This document shows, one piece after another, positions 28,209 through 37,146 of a DNA stretch of 64,000 nucleotides (position 1 is its first letter; every line of letters begins with the position of its first letter). Position numbers and translations under genes: made by a program. Source of the DNA: Actinoplanes campanulatus (GTDB lineage Bacteria > Actinomycetota > Actinomycetes > Mycobacteriales > Micromonosporaceae); the NCBI RefSeq assembly GCF_014647795.1, contig NZ_BMPW01000001.1, positions 434,001 to 498,000 of the forward strand, given 5' to 3'. Below the pieces are notes generated by a model that searched no databases, had not been told where the DNA came from, and saw only the letters and a program-made list of their open reading frames with translations.

Positions 28209-29855
28209 CTACCGGTTACCGGCCACCACCGTGGCCACCTGCGTTCCGTTGAGCGTGCCGCCCAGGTAGAGGCCACCGCCGACCGCCGTGCCGGAGACGC
28301 TTCCGCCGGTCCGGATCGCGTAGGTCGTACCCCTGGTGATCTGGCTTGAAGAGAAGACCACGCCGCGGAACGCCTTCGCCGCGGTGTACGACGCGATCTG
28401 CGTGCCGGAGGTGGTGGCGATGTGCACCACGGTGCCGGCCGGCTGGTTGGCGCTGAGGGTGACCGACACCCAGCCCTGCCCGGAGGTCGGGAGGGTGCTG
28501 GTGGTGGCGCTGATCCCGGTGGAGATCAGGGTGCCGGCGGCGATGGTGACGGCGCCGTTGGCGTCCAGGCCGCCCTCGCCGCCGCCGCGGGTGCCGGAGC
28601 CGCTGACCACGACCGTGCCGCCGCCGATGGTGAGGGCGCCGTTGGAGTCGAGGCCGTCGGTGCCGGCGTTGACGCTCACGGCGCCGCCGGTGATCGAGAT
28701 GAGCGCGTTCGGGGAGTTCTGCATCTCCCCGTAGGTCGGGTCGGAGGCGTTGAACGCGTCGTCGGTGGCGACGGCCGAGACGGTGCCGCCGGTCACGTAC
28801 ACCTTGAGGCCCTCGACCCCCTCGTACGACCTGGTGACGTTGACCGTGCCGCCGCCGATCCGCACGTCGGTCTCCGCGTGCACGCCGTCGTCACCGCTGG
28901 CCACGGTCGTGGCGCCGCCGTCGATGGTGACCGCGGCGTCGGAGTGGACGCCGTCGTCGGTGGCGTTGACGTTGACCGTGCCGTCGCTGATCACGGTGAG
29001 CACGCCGGCCTTGAGGCCCTTCGCCGAGTCGGCGCCGGTGGTCCGCGCGGTGATCGAGCCGCCGTTGACGATCACGTCGGTCTGCCCGGTCAGCGCGTCG
29101 CCGGTCGAGGTGACGTTGACCGTGCCGCCGGTGACCGCCACGTACCCGCGGGTGGCGTCCTCCTCGTTGTCCGACTTGAGGCCGTCGCCGCCGGCCGTCG
29201 CGGTGATCGAGCCGCCGGAGACGATCACGTAGTCCTGACCGCGGATGGCGTCGTCCGGCGCCGTCGCGGTGATCGTGCCACCCGCGATGACCAGGCCGTC
29301 CTTGACGTTGATGGCGTCGTTGGCGTTGCCGGTGAGGATCAGCGACCCGGTGCCGGCGATGGTCGTGTCGGCGGCCGAGGCGAGCGGGGCGTCGGCGGAG
29401 GCGGCGCCGTCGGTCAGCCGGTTGGTGGTGCCGGCCGTCAGGTGCACCAGCACCTCGTCGGCGGCGACCACGTTGACGGCGCCGGTGCTGCCGGTGATCG
29501 TCACACCGTTGAGGATGAGCCGGACGATGCCGGCGCCGGTGCTGTTGACGACGATCTGGCCGCTGGTGAGGGTGCCGCTGAACCGGTAGGTGCCGGCCGC
29601 CGTGACGGTCACCGTGCTGCCGGAGACGGTCACGTTGGAGCTGGTCGTGGTGGCGCTCGTGCCGGTCAGGGTGACCGCCGCGACGTCGGACTCGTTCCAG
29701 GTCAGGTCGGCGGCGCTCAGGTGGGAGGCCTGGTTGGCGGCGAGCGCGGCCGCGGCGGCGGGCCCGGCGGCGAACGCGGGGGTGGGGGCCACCCACGTGG
29801 CCAGGGCGGTTGCGGTGAGCACCGCGGGGACGGCCAGACGGGGGATTCTGGGCAT
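28209..29855 (-). CDS. Secreted beta-helix carbohydrate-binding protein (Cthe_2159/DUF4353-like)
   Basis: A 548-residue secreted protein with a signal peptide (cleavage near TPAFA, residue 29). A long right-handed beta-helix follows, built of repeats such as GGTVNV, GGSITATAGGDGLKSDNEED and TDDGVHSDAAVTIDGG with regular Asp-Asp/Asp-Gly turns. This matches the Cthe_2159 family, a calcium- and polygalacturonate-binding fold related to polysaccharide lyases. It probably binds acidic glycans at the cell surface. It is encoded downstream of VTC-domain and DUF4956 genes in the same direction, a known association of this family. Confidence 0.85.
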   Translation of the reverse strand: MPRIPRLAVPAVLTATALATWVAPTPAFAAGPAAAAALAANQASHLSAADLTWNESDVAAVTLTGTSATTTSSNVTVSGSTVTVTAAGTYRFSGTLTSGQIVVNSTGAGIVRLILNGVTITGSTGAVNVVAADEVLVHLTAGTTNRLTDGAASADAPLASAADTTIAGTGSLILTGNANDAINVKDGLVIAGGTITATAPDDAIRGQDYVIVSGGSITATAGGDGLKSDNEEDATRGYVAVTGGTVNVTSTGDALTGQTDVIVNGGSITARTTGADSAKGLKAGVLTVISDGTVNVNATDDGVHSDAAVTIDGGATTVASGDDGVHAETDVRIGGGTVNVTRSYEGVEGLKVYVTGGTVSAVATDDAFNASDPTYGEMQNSPNALISITGGAVSVNAGTDGLDSNGALTIGGGTVVVSGSGTRGGGEGGLDANGAVTIAAGTLISTGISATTSTLPTSGQGWVSVTLSANQPAGTVVHIATTSGTQIASYTAAKAFRGVVFSSSQITRGTTYAIRTGGSVSGTAVGGGLYLGGTLNGTQVATVVAGNR

Positions 29856-29870
29856 CGTGTGTCCTGTCTT

Positions 29871-30602
29871 TCAGGGGAAATGGCGGCGCATGAGTCTGCG
29901 CCAGGGGACGGCGGGCAGATCCGGGCGCAACGCTGCGAGCCCGGTCGCGTACTTGGAGATGCTGGTGGGCCGGTGCCCGCGGGCCCACAGCAGCCGGTCG
30001 ACCGGGGAGACGGCCGATCCGGTCTTGGTCTCGACCACCGCGACGTGCGGGAGGGTCAGTGCGGTGCCGTCCACGCCGGTCCAGGTGAGATCGACGTCGA
30101 CGGTCGCCCGGGAGTCGTCCGCGGGCTGGTAGAACGTGGTTCGCCGGTAGTGCGTGAGCAGCGTCGGCGCGAGATCCAGCCCGGCGCTGTGGCCCAGCAC
30201 GTCGTCGACGAACCAGCGGCCCGGCTCGACCGTGTCGTGGTCGCAGGCGTGGTAGGGCAGCCGGTTCTTGACGGTACCGCCGCGGTAGCCCTCGGTCTTC
30301 ACTTCCAGCCAGCACAGCGCCGAGTCCAGATAGGTCCGGGTGCGGACCTTGAACCGCCGCCGCCGACGATGCGCGGTGAGCCGGTAGCTGACCAGGTCCG
30401 GGGTGTCGAAGTAGACCGACCGGTAGCGGAACGTCCGCTCGCCGTCGATCTCCAGCACCCGGGTTCGCGGATCGAGGAGTTCCACCAGCTCCCGGGCCGC
30501 TTCCAGGGGAAGGACGTACTTGCGGTCGACCCGCGTCTGCAACTCGGCCTTCGCGGTGAGCTCGGCCAGCGAGATCGGATCCAGGTGGGTGGTCGCGCTC
30601 AC
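29871..30602 (-). CDS. VTC-domain (polyphosphate polymerase-like) protein
   Basis: A 243-residue soluble CYTH/VTC tunnel-fold protein. The basic residues for phosphate binding appear as RVDRKYVLPL, RYRSVYFDTPDLVSY, RRRRRFKVRTRTY, WLEVKTEG, VVETKTGSA and SISKYATGLA. In yeast Vtc4 this fold makes polyphosphate from ATP; bacterial stand-alone members are not well defined. It overlaps the upstream DUF4956 gene (ATGA) and lies 15 bases before the secreted beta-helix gene. Confidence 0.85.
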   Translation of the reverse strand: MSATTHLDPISLAELTAKAELQTRVDRKYVLPLEAARELVELLDPRTRVLEIDGERTFRYRSVYFDTPDLVSYRLTAHRRRRRFKVRTRTYLDSALCWLEVKTEGYRGGTVKNRLPYHACDHDTVEPGRWFVDDVLGHSAGLDLAPTLLTHYRRTTFYQPADDSRATVDVDLTWTGVDGTALTLPHVAVVETKTGSAVSPVDRLLWARGHRPTSISKYATGLAALRPDLPAVPWRRLMRRHFP

Positions 30603-31180
30603 CGGTTCACTCCGGCGAGCGTCGGCGCTTTCCTTCCCTGGGCGTACGAGTAGCGCACCTCGACCACGGTCGTCTCGTTGACCAGGTCCAGCCGCTCGAT
30701 GGTGGCCTTGTGCACGCGGGCCCCGAGGATGCCCTCCAACTGCACGGTCAGGGTGAGCGGATCGGTGACGGCGCTGTCCAGCACCAGCACCTGCCGCCCG
30801 TACGACCGGAACAGCCGTGGGTGGTCACCCAGGTACATGACCGTCAGGATCAGCCCCATCAGCGCCGGCACCAGCCACTGCTCCCCACCGCTGAGCGGCC
30901 CGAGGATGCCCAGCGCGAGCGCCGAGAAGTAGTACGCCACCTCGTGCTGGTCCAGCTCGGTGGACCGCAACCGGATGATCGACAGCACCCCGAAGAGCCC
31001 GAGCCCGAGTCCCGCCCCGACCGTGCTGGAGCTGAGTGACCCGGCCACCGCGAGAACGCCCACGTTGACGCCGAGATAGGCCACCACCAGGTCCCGCCGC
31101 CGGTGCCGGGGGAAGTACAGCCCGAAGACCAGAACGGACACCGCTACGAGGTCTAGCGCGAACATGGCGAGCCGGGGCAT
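30599..31180 (-). CDS. DUF4956 membrane protein
   Basis: A 193-residue protein with four to five transmembrane helices (FALDLVAVSVLVFGLYF, LVVAYLGVNVGVLAVAG, GLGLFGVLSIIRLR, LVPALMGLILTVMYLG) and a C-terminal cytoplasmic alpha/beta domain (EGILGARVHKATIERLDLVNETTVVEVRYSY). This is the DUF4956 pattern. The family sits next to VTC-domain and CotH/Cthe_2159 genes in many bacteria, suggesting a membrane partner of the VTC protein. The start MPRLAMF has GAGAGG upstream; 16 extra residues from 31228 are possible. First gene of the operon. Confidence 0.82.
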   Translation of the reverse strand: MPRLAMFALDLVAVSVLVFGLYFPRHRRRDLVVAYLGVNVGVLAVAGSLSSSTVGAGLGLGLFGVLSIIRLRSTELDQHEVAYYFSALALGILGPLSGGEQWLVPALMGLILTVMYLGDHPRLFRSYGRQVLVLDSAVTDPLTLTVQLEGILGARVHKATIERLDLVNETTVVEVRYSYAQGRKAPTLAGVNR

Positions 31181-31392
31181 AGTGACACGACCTCTCGAGG
31201 GTTCCGGCCGGACTCCCCCCGTGAACACTGTCCGGACCGCAGGTTACATATCGATGAACTTCGATTAGAAGGTAACCTCGACCGGCCGCTTTTCCATCGA
31301 ACACAACCTCAGAGCTACCTCAAAGACCCCTGTGTTCCAGCTGTCCCGGTCGATACCGATTCTTGATCAAGTAGGGACACCGCGCGGGTGGG

Positions 31393-32181
31393 GTGGGGAA
31401 CTACCGTGCGACCGTGCACAACCAAGTTCCTTCCGACCCCTTCCAGCAGCCGGCGACGCCGGCCGCTGCTCCCCCGCCCTTTCCCCCCGCGCCTCCGCAG
31501 CCCTTTCCGCCCGCCCCCGGCCAGCAGCCGTTCGGCGGACCGGTAGCCCCCGGCCAGTACCCGCCGGGCTTCGGTGGCGACCCGTTCGCGCCGCCGCCGA
31601 AGGAGGGCACCAACGGGTGGGCGATCGCCGGCCTGCTGACCACCTTCCTCGTCAGCGGCCTCGTCGGGGCCATCTTCGCCGTCATCGCGCTGCGGAAGAT
31701 CAAACGGCAGCCCCAGCGTGGCCGCGGGCTCGCCATCGCCACCCTGATCATCGCCGGACTGCAGGTCCTGTTCATCGCCGCGATCTTCGCCGTCATCGTC
31801 GTCGACGAGCGGCGGGACGCGGCGGCCGGGATCGACGACGTCGTGGTCACCGATCTGAAGGCCGGCGACTGCATCCGCGACTTCGACGGGACCGGAGCGA
31901 TCTACGACCTTCCGACGGTGGCCTGCACCGATCCGCACCAGGCGGAGGTCTACCACGTCTACACCTTCCCGGAGGGCTCCTACCCCGGCACGGCCAAGGT
32001 CGAGGCGGAGAGCGACAAGCGGTGCGGCGCGGCCTTCGAGCCGTACCTGACCCCGCAGACCGAGAACATGGACATCTACTACCTCTACCCGCGAGACGAC
32101 AGCGAATGGCGGCAGGACCGGAGCATCTCCTGCGTCCTGGTCGCCCCGAGCGCCACCCTCACCGCCCCGCTCACCAAGTGA
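31393..32181 (+). CDS. DUF4190 membrane protein with septum-formation-like domain
   Basis: A 262-residue protein. The cytoplasmic N-terminus is rich in Pro, Ala and Gln (about residues 1-75). Two helices in a DUF4190-like hairpin follow (GWAIAGLLTTFLVSGLVGAIFAVIAL and LAIATLIIAGLQVLFIAAIFAVIVV). The external C-terminal domain (TDLKAGDCIRDFDG, VACTDPHQAEVYHVYTFPEG, DKRCGAAFEPYL) matches the actinobacterial septum-formation domain with conserved Cys residues. Its role is unknown. GTG starts at 31393 and 31414 are both possible, and neither has a strong ribosome site. Confidence 0.75.
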   Translation: MGNYRATVHNQVPSDPFQQPATPAAAPPPFPPAPPQPFPPAPGQQPFGGPVAPGQYPPGFGGDPFAPPPKEGTNGWAIAGLLTTFLVSGLVGAIFAVIALRKIKRQPQRGRGLAIATLIIAGLQVLFIAAIFAVIVVDERRDAAAGIDDVVVTDLKAGDCIRDFDGTGAIYDLPTVACTDPHQAEVYHVYTFPEGSYPGTAKVEAESDKRCGAAFEPYLTPQTENMDIYYLYPRDDSEWRQDRSISCVLVAPSATLTAPLTK

Positions 32182-32183
32182 CC

Positions 32184-32218
32184 GGTCCGGCCACGCCCTC
32201 CGAGGGCGTGGCCGGACC
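32184..32218. terminator. Bidirectional terminator
   Basis: A perfect 15-bp hairpin (GGTCCGGCCACGCCC and complement) with a 5-base loop between converging genes. Confidence 0.85.
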
Positions 32219-32231
32219 CATGATCACGTGT

Positions 32232-32930
32232 TCACGGCCCGACGCGGCCGCCCTCCGGCTCCGCGTCTTCGAGCGCGTCGTTGGCGTTGTCCTGCATCAC
32301 CAGGTCGACGGCCGACCCGAGCACCGCACCCGTCACGATGGCGCCGGTGACGGCGCCGCCGCTCGCCGGCCCGCTCCACCAGGTGGCGACGGCGGCACCG
32401 GCCGCGCCGGTGATCGCCCCCGTGACGTCCGCGCGGGCGATCTGGGACTTGTCGATCCCCCCGCCGGCCTTCTTCGCGGCGCCGTCGGCATCGGACCACA
32501 TCGACACACTGCCGATCAGCACTCCGGCCACGAGGTCGGCGATGTGCTGCTCGGGGGCGGTGAGTGACCCGCCGAGCCGTTCGTTGACCGCCGTGACGCG
32601 GTCGGCGACCGTCCCGGCGGTCGTGTCGGCCGCGCCGGCGATCGCCAGGTAACCACGCAACAGGGTGTCGAGCGCCTCGCTCCAGTCGGCATCGGGATCC
32701 TTGCCGCTGCGCGCCGACGCGACGACCGACCGCGACCACGTCACGAAGTCGGACCGCGCGCTCCTGGTCGTCTCGCCGCGCTGGAGTGTCAGCTCGAACG
32801 CGACGTCGATGACGGCGTCGACGACTCGCCGTTCCTCGCGGAGCTCCGCGAAGATCGCCAGCACGTCGCGCTCGTGTCGCTCGGCTACGACGCCACCGGT
32901 GGTGGCGGCGCCCTTCGTCGGCGTACTCAT
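32232..32930 (-). CDS. Unknown protein with glycine-zipper C-terminus
   Basis: A 232-residue protein starting MSTPTKGAATTGG, overlapping the upstream small gene by ATGA. The N-terminal two thirds look helical and charged (ERHERDVLAIFAELREERRVV, DADWSEALDTLLRGYLAIAGAAD). The C-terminal third is a Gly/Ala-rich hydrophobic stretch with GxxxG spacing (GAITGAAGAAVATWWSG, GGAVTGAIVTGAVLGSAVDLV), which could insert in a membrane or pack as a glycine zipper. No domain is recognised. The two-gene operon is divergent from the second SARP-type regulator, which may control it. Confidence 0.65.
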   Translation of the reverse strand: MSTPTKGAATTGGVVAERHERDVLAIFAELREERRVVDAVIDVAFELTLQRGETTRSARSDFVTWSRSVVASARSGKDPDADWSEALDTLLRGYLAIAGAADTTAGTVADRVTAVNERLGGSLTAPEQHIADLVAGVLIGSVSMWSDADGAAKKAGGGIDKSQIARADVTGAITGAAGAAVATWWSGPASGGAVTGAIVTGAVLGSAVDLVMQDNANDALEDAEPEGGRVGP

Positions 32931-33238
32931 TTCTTTGTGATCTTGATCGAGGTCGACGTGCCGTTCGCGTCGGTCGTCGTCGTGGTCGTCGTGGTGCCGC
33001 GGTCGTCGCTGGTGGTGGTCGTGGTGGTCGTGGTGCCTCCGGAACGGACCGTCACCGAGGTGACGAGGGTGCCGCCCGAGATCGAGAACGACTCGGTCAC
33101 CTGCGTCCCCATGCCATCGGCCCGGGCGCCGCCGCCGGCCTCGCTGACCCGCAGGGTGAACGTGCTGGCCTCGAACGCCTGCTGCTTGCCGTCGATCTCG
33201 AGCACGCCGACGAGGGCTTGGCTGAGCTGGTCTGTCAT
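32927..33238 (-). CDS. Unknown small protein with poly-Thr runs
   Basis: A 103-residue protein starting MTDQLSQALVGVLEIDGK. The first 65 residues are predicted beta strands (AFEASTFTLRVSE, VTESFSISGGTLVTSVTVRSGG). Two runs of eight Thr, separated by SDDRG, and a short tail ending KITKK follow. The Thr runs are encoded by mixed ACC/ACG codons with some direct repetition. No signal peptide or domain is recognised. It is translationally coupled to the glycine-zipper gene downstream. A longer frame upstream is antisense to the SARP gene and was rejected. Confidence 0.65.
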   Translation of the reverse strand: MTDQLSQALVGVLEIDGKQQAFEASTFTLRVSEAGGGARADGMGTQVTESFSISGGTLVTSVTVRSGGTTTTTTTTSDDRGTTTTTTTTDANGTSTSIKITKK

Positions 33239-33447
33239 GAACCGGCCTTCCGTGGGTTGGGATGTCCAACAAGACCTCCCGACGATGGGTGGGCGACCGT
33301 GGGTAAACGTTGGCGAATCCTTGAATGCGCCGGTCAGGGCGTTCCAGGATCGGGTCGGTGACAGAGTGTTGAACCGTGGGCGCCGCACCGGCCAGGCTGA
33401 GCGGTACGGACGTACCCGGGGGCGCTGGCACTGAGGCGGTGGTCGAG

Positions 33448-36279
33448 ATGGCTGTGGAGTTCCGCCTGCTCGGCGACCTGGAGGTCCACATCGACGGCCG
33501 CCCGGTCGACGTCGGCCACGTCCAGCAGCGCTACGTGCTCGTGGCCCTGCTGCTGGACACGAACCGGGTCGTGCCGCTGGACCGGCTCCTGGACCGGGTG
33601 TGGGGCGACCATCCGCCCCAGCGGGCACGCGGCACGCTCTACAGCTACCTGTCCCGGCTCCGGAAGGCCCTGGCCACCGATGACGTGACCATCACCCGCC
33701 GGCCCGGCGGCTACGTGCTCACGGCGGATCCCGACACTGTGGACGTCCACCGGTTCCGGCGCCTCGTCGCGCAAGCCCGCACGGCCGACGACGAGACCGC
33801 CGCGGTGCTGCTCGCCCGGGCGCTCGCGCTGTGGCGCGGATCGCCGTTGGCCACGTGCGACACGCCGTGGCTCACCGCGGTCCGTGACGAGCTGGAGATG
33901 GCTCGATGGGCCGCCGAACTGGACCGCAACGAGGCCGCGCTCCGTTGCGGCCGGCACGCGGAACTGCTGGGCGAGCTGCCAGCGTGCGCCGCCGCGCACC
34001 CGCTGGACGAACGCGTGGCCGGTCAGCTGATGCTGGCCCTGTACCGGGCCGGCCGGCGGGGCGACGCGCTGGCGTGCTACCAGCGGATCCGGCTGCACCT
34101 CGCCGACGATCTGGGCATCGACCCCAGTCCACCGCTGCGTGACCTGCACCGGCGGGTGCTGACCGCCGACCCGGCCCTGACCGTCGCGCCGCGGGCCCGG
34201 CCGTCGACCGCGGCCGCCGCGCGTGTTCCGGTCCCGCGCCAGCTCCCCGCGCCGCCGCGCGCGTTCACCGGCCGGACCGGCGAGCTGGCCGAACTGACCG
34301 CCACACTGGATGCCGGGGCCGATCAGGACGGCGGCGCGGTGACGATCTCGGTGATCGACGGCACCGGCGGCATCGGAAAGACCTGGCTGGCCCTACGGTG
34401 GGCGTACGACAACCTGTCACGCTTCCCCGACGGGCAGCTCTACGTGAACCTGCGCGGGTTCGACCCGGCCATCGACCCGGTGCCGCCCGCCGTGGCCGTA
34501 CGCGGGTTCCTCGACGCGCTCGGGGTCTCGCCCGAGGCCATCCCGCCCGATCCCACCACGCAGGCCGCGCTGTACCGCAGCCTCGTCGCGGATCGCCGGA
34601 TGCTGATCGTCCTGGACAACGCCCGCGACAGCGCCCAGGTGATCCCGCTGGTGCCCGCCACCGGCACGGTGCTCGTCACCAGCCGCCACCAGCTCACCAG
34701 CCTGATCACCGAACACGGTGCCCGGCCACTCCCGCTCGACGTGCTGACCGAGGCCGATGCCCGCCGACTCCTCACCGGCCACCTCGGCGCCGACCGGGTC
34801 GCCGCCGAACCTGAGGCGGTCACCGCGCTCCTCCGGCACTGCGCGGGTCTACCGCTGGCGCTGGGTGTCGTCGCCGCCCGCGCCTCGATCCGCCCCGACC
34901 TGCCGCTCGCGGCGCCGGCCGCCGAACTGCGCGAGTCCACCACCCGGCTGGACGCGCTGGACGGCGGCGAACTGGCGGTGAGTCTCCGTACCGTGCTGTC
35001 GTGCTCGTCCATGGCCCTGCCGCGGGACGCCGCGCGGATGTTCGGGCTGCTCGGCCTCGCGCCGGGCCCGGACATCGGCCTGCCCGCCGCCGCGAGTCTC
35101 GCCGGCCTGTCGCCGGCCGCCGCCCGCGTCCTCCTGCGCCGGCTCATCGCCGCGCACCTGCTCCATGAGCCGGTGTCCGGCCGCTATCGCATGCACGACC
35201 TGGTCCGGTTGTTCGCGGCGGAACAGGCCGGCGCGGACTGCGCGGACCCCGCCGGTGAGCGGCACGCGGCGCTGCGCCGCGTGCTCGACCACTACCTGCA
35301 CACCGCGCACGCCGCGGACCGGCAGCTCGCCCCGCACCGCGATCCGATCATCCCCGGCCCGCCGCCGGCCGGGACCACGCCGGAGGAGTTCGGCGACCAC
35401 AACGAGGCGCTGGCCTGGTTCACCGCCGAACACGCCGCGTTGCTCGCCACCATCGACCGGGCCGCCGACGCCGGGATCGACACGCACATCTGGCACCTCG
35501 CCTGGGCGTTGACCACCTACTTCAACCGGCGCGGGCACTGGCACGACCACGCCGCGACCTATGCCGCCGCCCTGCGGGCGACCAGACGCATGGCCGACCG
35601 GCACGCCCAGGCCCACGCCCACCGGGGCATCGCGGTGGCGTACACCTGGCTCGGTCGCTACGACGACGCCCGCACCCACCTCGAACACGCCCTCGGACTG
35701 TTCGGCCGGCTCGGTGACCTCGCCGGACAGGCACTCAGCCACCGCACCCTCGCCCGGCTCTCCGCACAACAGGGCGAACACCGGCAGGCCCTCCCCCACG
35801 ACGAGCGGGCCCTCGCCCTCTACCAGGCCGCCGGCCACCGCAGCGGACAGGCCACCGCGCTCAACGCCGTCGGGTGGCACCACGCACACCTCGGCGACCA
35901 CCAGCTGGCCCTCACCCACTGCCAACGGGCCCTCGCCCTGCACCAGGAGCTCGGCGACCGCCACGGCACCGCCGCCACCTGGGACAGCCTCGGCTACATC
36001 CACCTCCACCTCGGCCACCACCAGCACGCCACCGAGTGCTACCAGCATGCCCTCGACCTGTTCCGCGACCTCGACGACCGGTACCAGCAGGCCGAGACGG
36101 CCATGAACCTGGGTGACACCTGCCGGACCATCGGTGACATCGACACCGCGCACACTCACTGGCGGCACGCGCTGGACGTCCTGGACGAACTCGGCCACCC
36201 CCGCGCCGAACAGGTCCGGGCCAGGCTGAACCACCGGCCCACCCGTCCGCGCGGCCGCCTGCCCGTTCGCAGCGGCTGA
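33448..36279 (+). CDS. AfsR/SARP-family regulator (BTAD, NB-ARC, TPR), second copy
   Basis: A 943-residue regulator from the ATG at MAVEFRLLGDLEV; an extension of up to 24 residues upstream is open but unlikely. It has the winged helix (DRVWGDHPPQRARGTLYSYLSRLRK), a BTAD domain to about residue 245, and NB-ARC with P-loop DGTGGIGKTWLA near residue 302. VLVTSRHQL and YRMHDLVRLFAAEQ follow, then TPR repeats with very regular HLGxxxxALxxxxxALxL units. It resembles the regulator at 7351 in layout but clearly differs in sequence. It is divergent from the unknown two-gene operon across 209 bases, and the glycan operon lies downstream. Its targets are unknown. Confidence 0.9.
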   Translation: MAVEFRLLGDLEVHIDGRPVDVGHVQQRYVLVALLLDTNRVVPLDRLLDRVWGDHPPQRARGTLYSYLSRLRKALATDDVTITRRPGGYVLTADPDTVDVHRFRRLVAQARTADDETAAVLLARALALWRGSPLATCDTPWLTAVRDELEMARWAAELDRNEAALRCGRHAELLGELPACAAAHPLDERVAGQLMLALYRAGRRGDALACYQRIRLHLADDLGIDPSPPLRDLHRRVLTADPALTVAPRARPSTAAAARVPVPRQLPAPPRAFTGRTGELAELTATLDAGADQDGGAVTISVIDGTGGIGKTWLALRWAYDNLSRFPDGQLYVNLRGFDPAIDPVPPAVAVRGFLDALGVSPEAIPPDPTTQAALYRSLVADRRMLIVLDNARDSAQVIPLVPATGTVLVTSRHQLTSLITEHGARPLPLDVLTEADARRLLTGHLGADRVAAEPEAVTALLRHCAGLPLALGVVAARASIRPDLPLAAPAAELRESTTRLDALDGGELAVSLRTVLSCSSMALPRDAARMFGLLGLAPGPDIGLPAAASLAGLSPAAARVLLRRLIAAHLLHEPVSGRYRMHDLVRLFAAEQAGADCADPAGERHAALRRVLDHYLHTAHAADRQLAPHRDPIIPGPPPAGTTPEEFGDHNEALAWFTAEHAALLATIDRAADAGIDTHIWHLAWALTTYFNRRGHWHDHAATYAAALRATRRMADRHAQAHAHRGIAVAYTWLGRYDDARTHLEHALGLFGRLGDLAGQALSHRTLARLSAQQGEHRQALPHDERALALYQAAGHRSGQATALNAVGWHHAHLGDHQLALTHCQRALALHQELGDRHGTAATWDSLGYIHLHLGHHQHATECYQHALDLFRDLDDRYQQAETAMNLGDTCRTIGDIDTAHTHWRHALDVLDELGHPRAEQVRARLNHRPTRPRGRLPVRSG

Positions 36280-36312
36280 TCCGCTCAGTTCGCGGCCCGG
36301 CCTGCCGAATAG

Positions 36313-37146
36313 ATGTTCATGGCCCGGCCACTGCTGGCCGCGGTGCTGATCGTCAAGAACGAGGCCGCGATGCTGCCCGCCTGCCTGGAGTCGCTCGCAG
36401 GCGTGGTCGACCAGATCCACGTGCACGACACCGGCTCCACCGACAGCACTCCGGCGGTAGCCGCCCGGTACGGCGCCACCGTCACCCACGGCGGCTGGCA
36501 CGACGACTTCTCGGCCGCCCGCAACGAGGCACAGCAGGGCTGCCCGGCGACCTGGATCCTCGCCGTCGACGCCGACCACCGGGTGACGGCCGACCCCGGC
36601 GCGCTGCGGCGGCTGCTGGCCGAGGTCACCACGGACGCCCTCCTGGTACAGGTCGACGGAGCGCACCACGCCGGTCCCCATACCCAGCTCGAGACCCGGC
36701 TCTACCGGCCCGGCTCGCTCTCCTGGACCGGCCGGGTACACGAACGGCTGGCCGGGCCCGGCTCCTCGCCCCCGGACCAGGGCACCGTGCCCGCGGCCAC
36801 ACTGCGGCTGCACCACCTCGGCCACGCCACCTACGCGGACCGGATCCGCCGCGCCGACCGCAACATCGCCCTCGGCAAACTCACACTCGACGAGCTCATC
36901 GCCCAGGGACAGGCCGCCGACCCGCAGCAGATCGCCCGGACGCTGCTCGACCTGGGCCGTGACTGCATGGCGGCCGAACAACTCCAGCAGGCGGTCGACA
37001 CGTTCGCCCTGCTGCGCGAGATGTTCCCGGGCACACCGGAATCGACGCAGGCGAACGACGCGCTGAGCCGCCTCATGGTCGGGGTCTGCTACGACAGGTT
37101 CTGCCGGTTCCTGGTCGACCAGTTGCAGGCCACGAGCCGACCCTGA
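36313..37146 (+). CDS. Glycosyltransferase family 2 protein
   Basis: A 277-residue soluble GT-A enzyme: LLAAVLIVKNEAAMLPACLESL at the start, HDTGSTDSTPAVA, and WILAVDADHRVT as the DxD-type metal site. SWTGRVHERL marks the WaaE/SunS-like subgroup. The C-terminal 90 residues are helical, with a TPR-like segment (ARTLLDLGRDCMAAEQLQQAVDTFALL). It would add a sugar to a lipid, peptide or glycan acceptor in the cytoplasm. No strong ribosome site is seen before either ATG (36313 or 36319). It follows the SARP gene by 33 bases and may be co-transcribed with it. Confidence 0.82.
   Translation: MFMARPLLAAVLIVKNEAAMLPACLESLAGVVDQIHVHDTGSTDSTPAVAARYGATVTHGGWHDDFSAARNEAQQGCPATWILAVDADHRVTADPGALRRLLAEVTTDALLVQVDGAHHAGPHTQLETRLYRPGSLSWTGRVHERLAGPGSSPPDQGTVPAATLRLHHLGHATYADRIRRADRNIALGKLTLDELIAQGQAADPQQIARTLLDLGRDCMAAEQLQQAVDTFALLREMFPGTPESTQANDALSRLMVGVCYDRFCRFLVDQLQATSRP

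Noticed and set aside
28209-29855. Repetitive beta-helix gene considered as an adhesin or toxin repeat protein
   Set aside because: The Asp-rich turn pattern, signal peptide and DUF4956/VTC neighbours fit the Cthe_2159-like family better.
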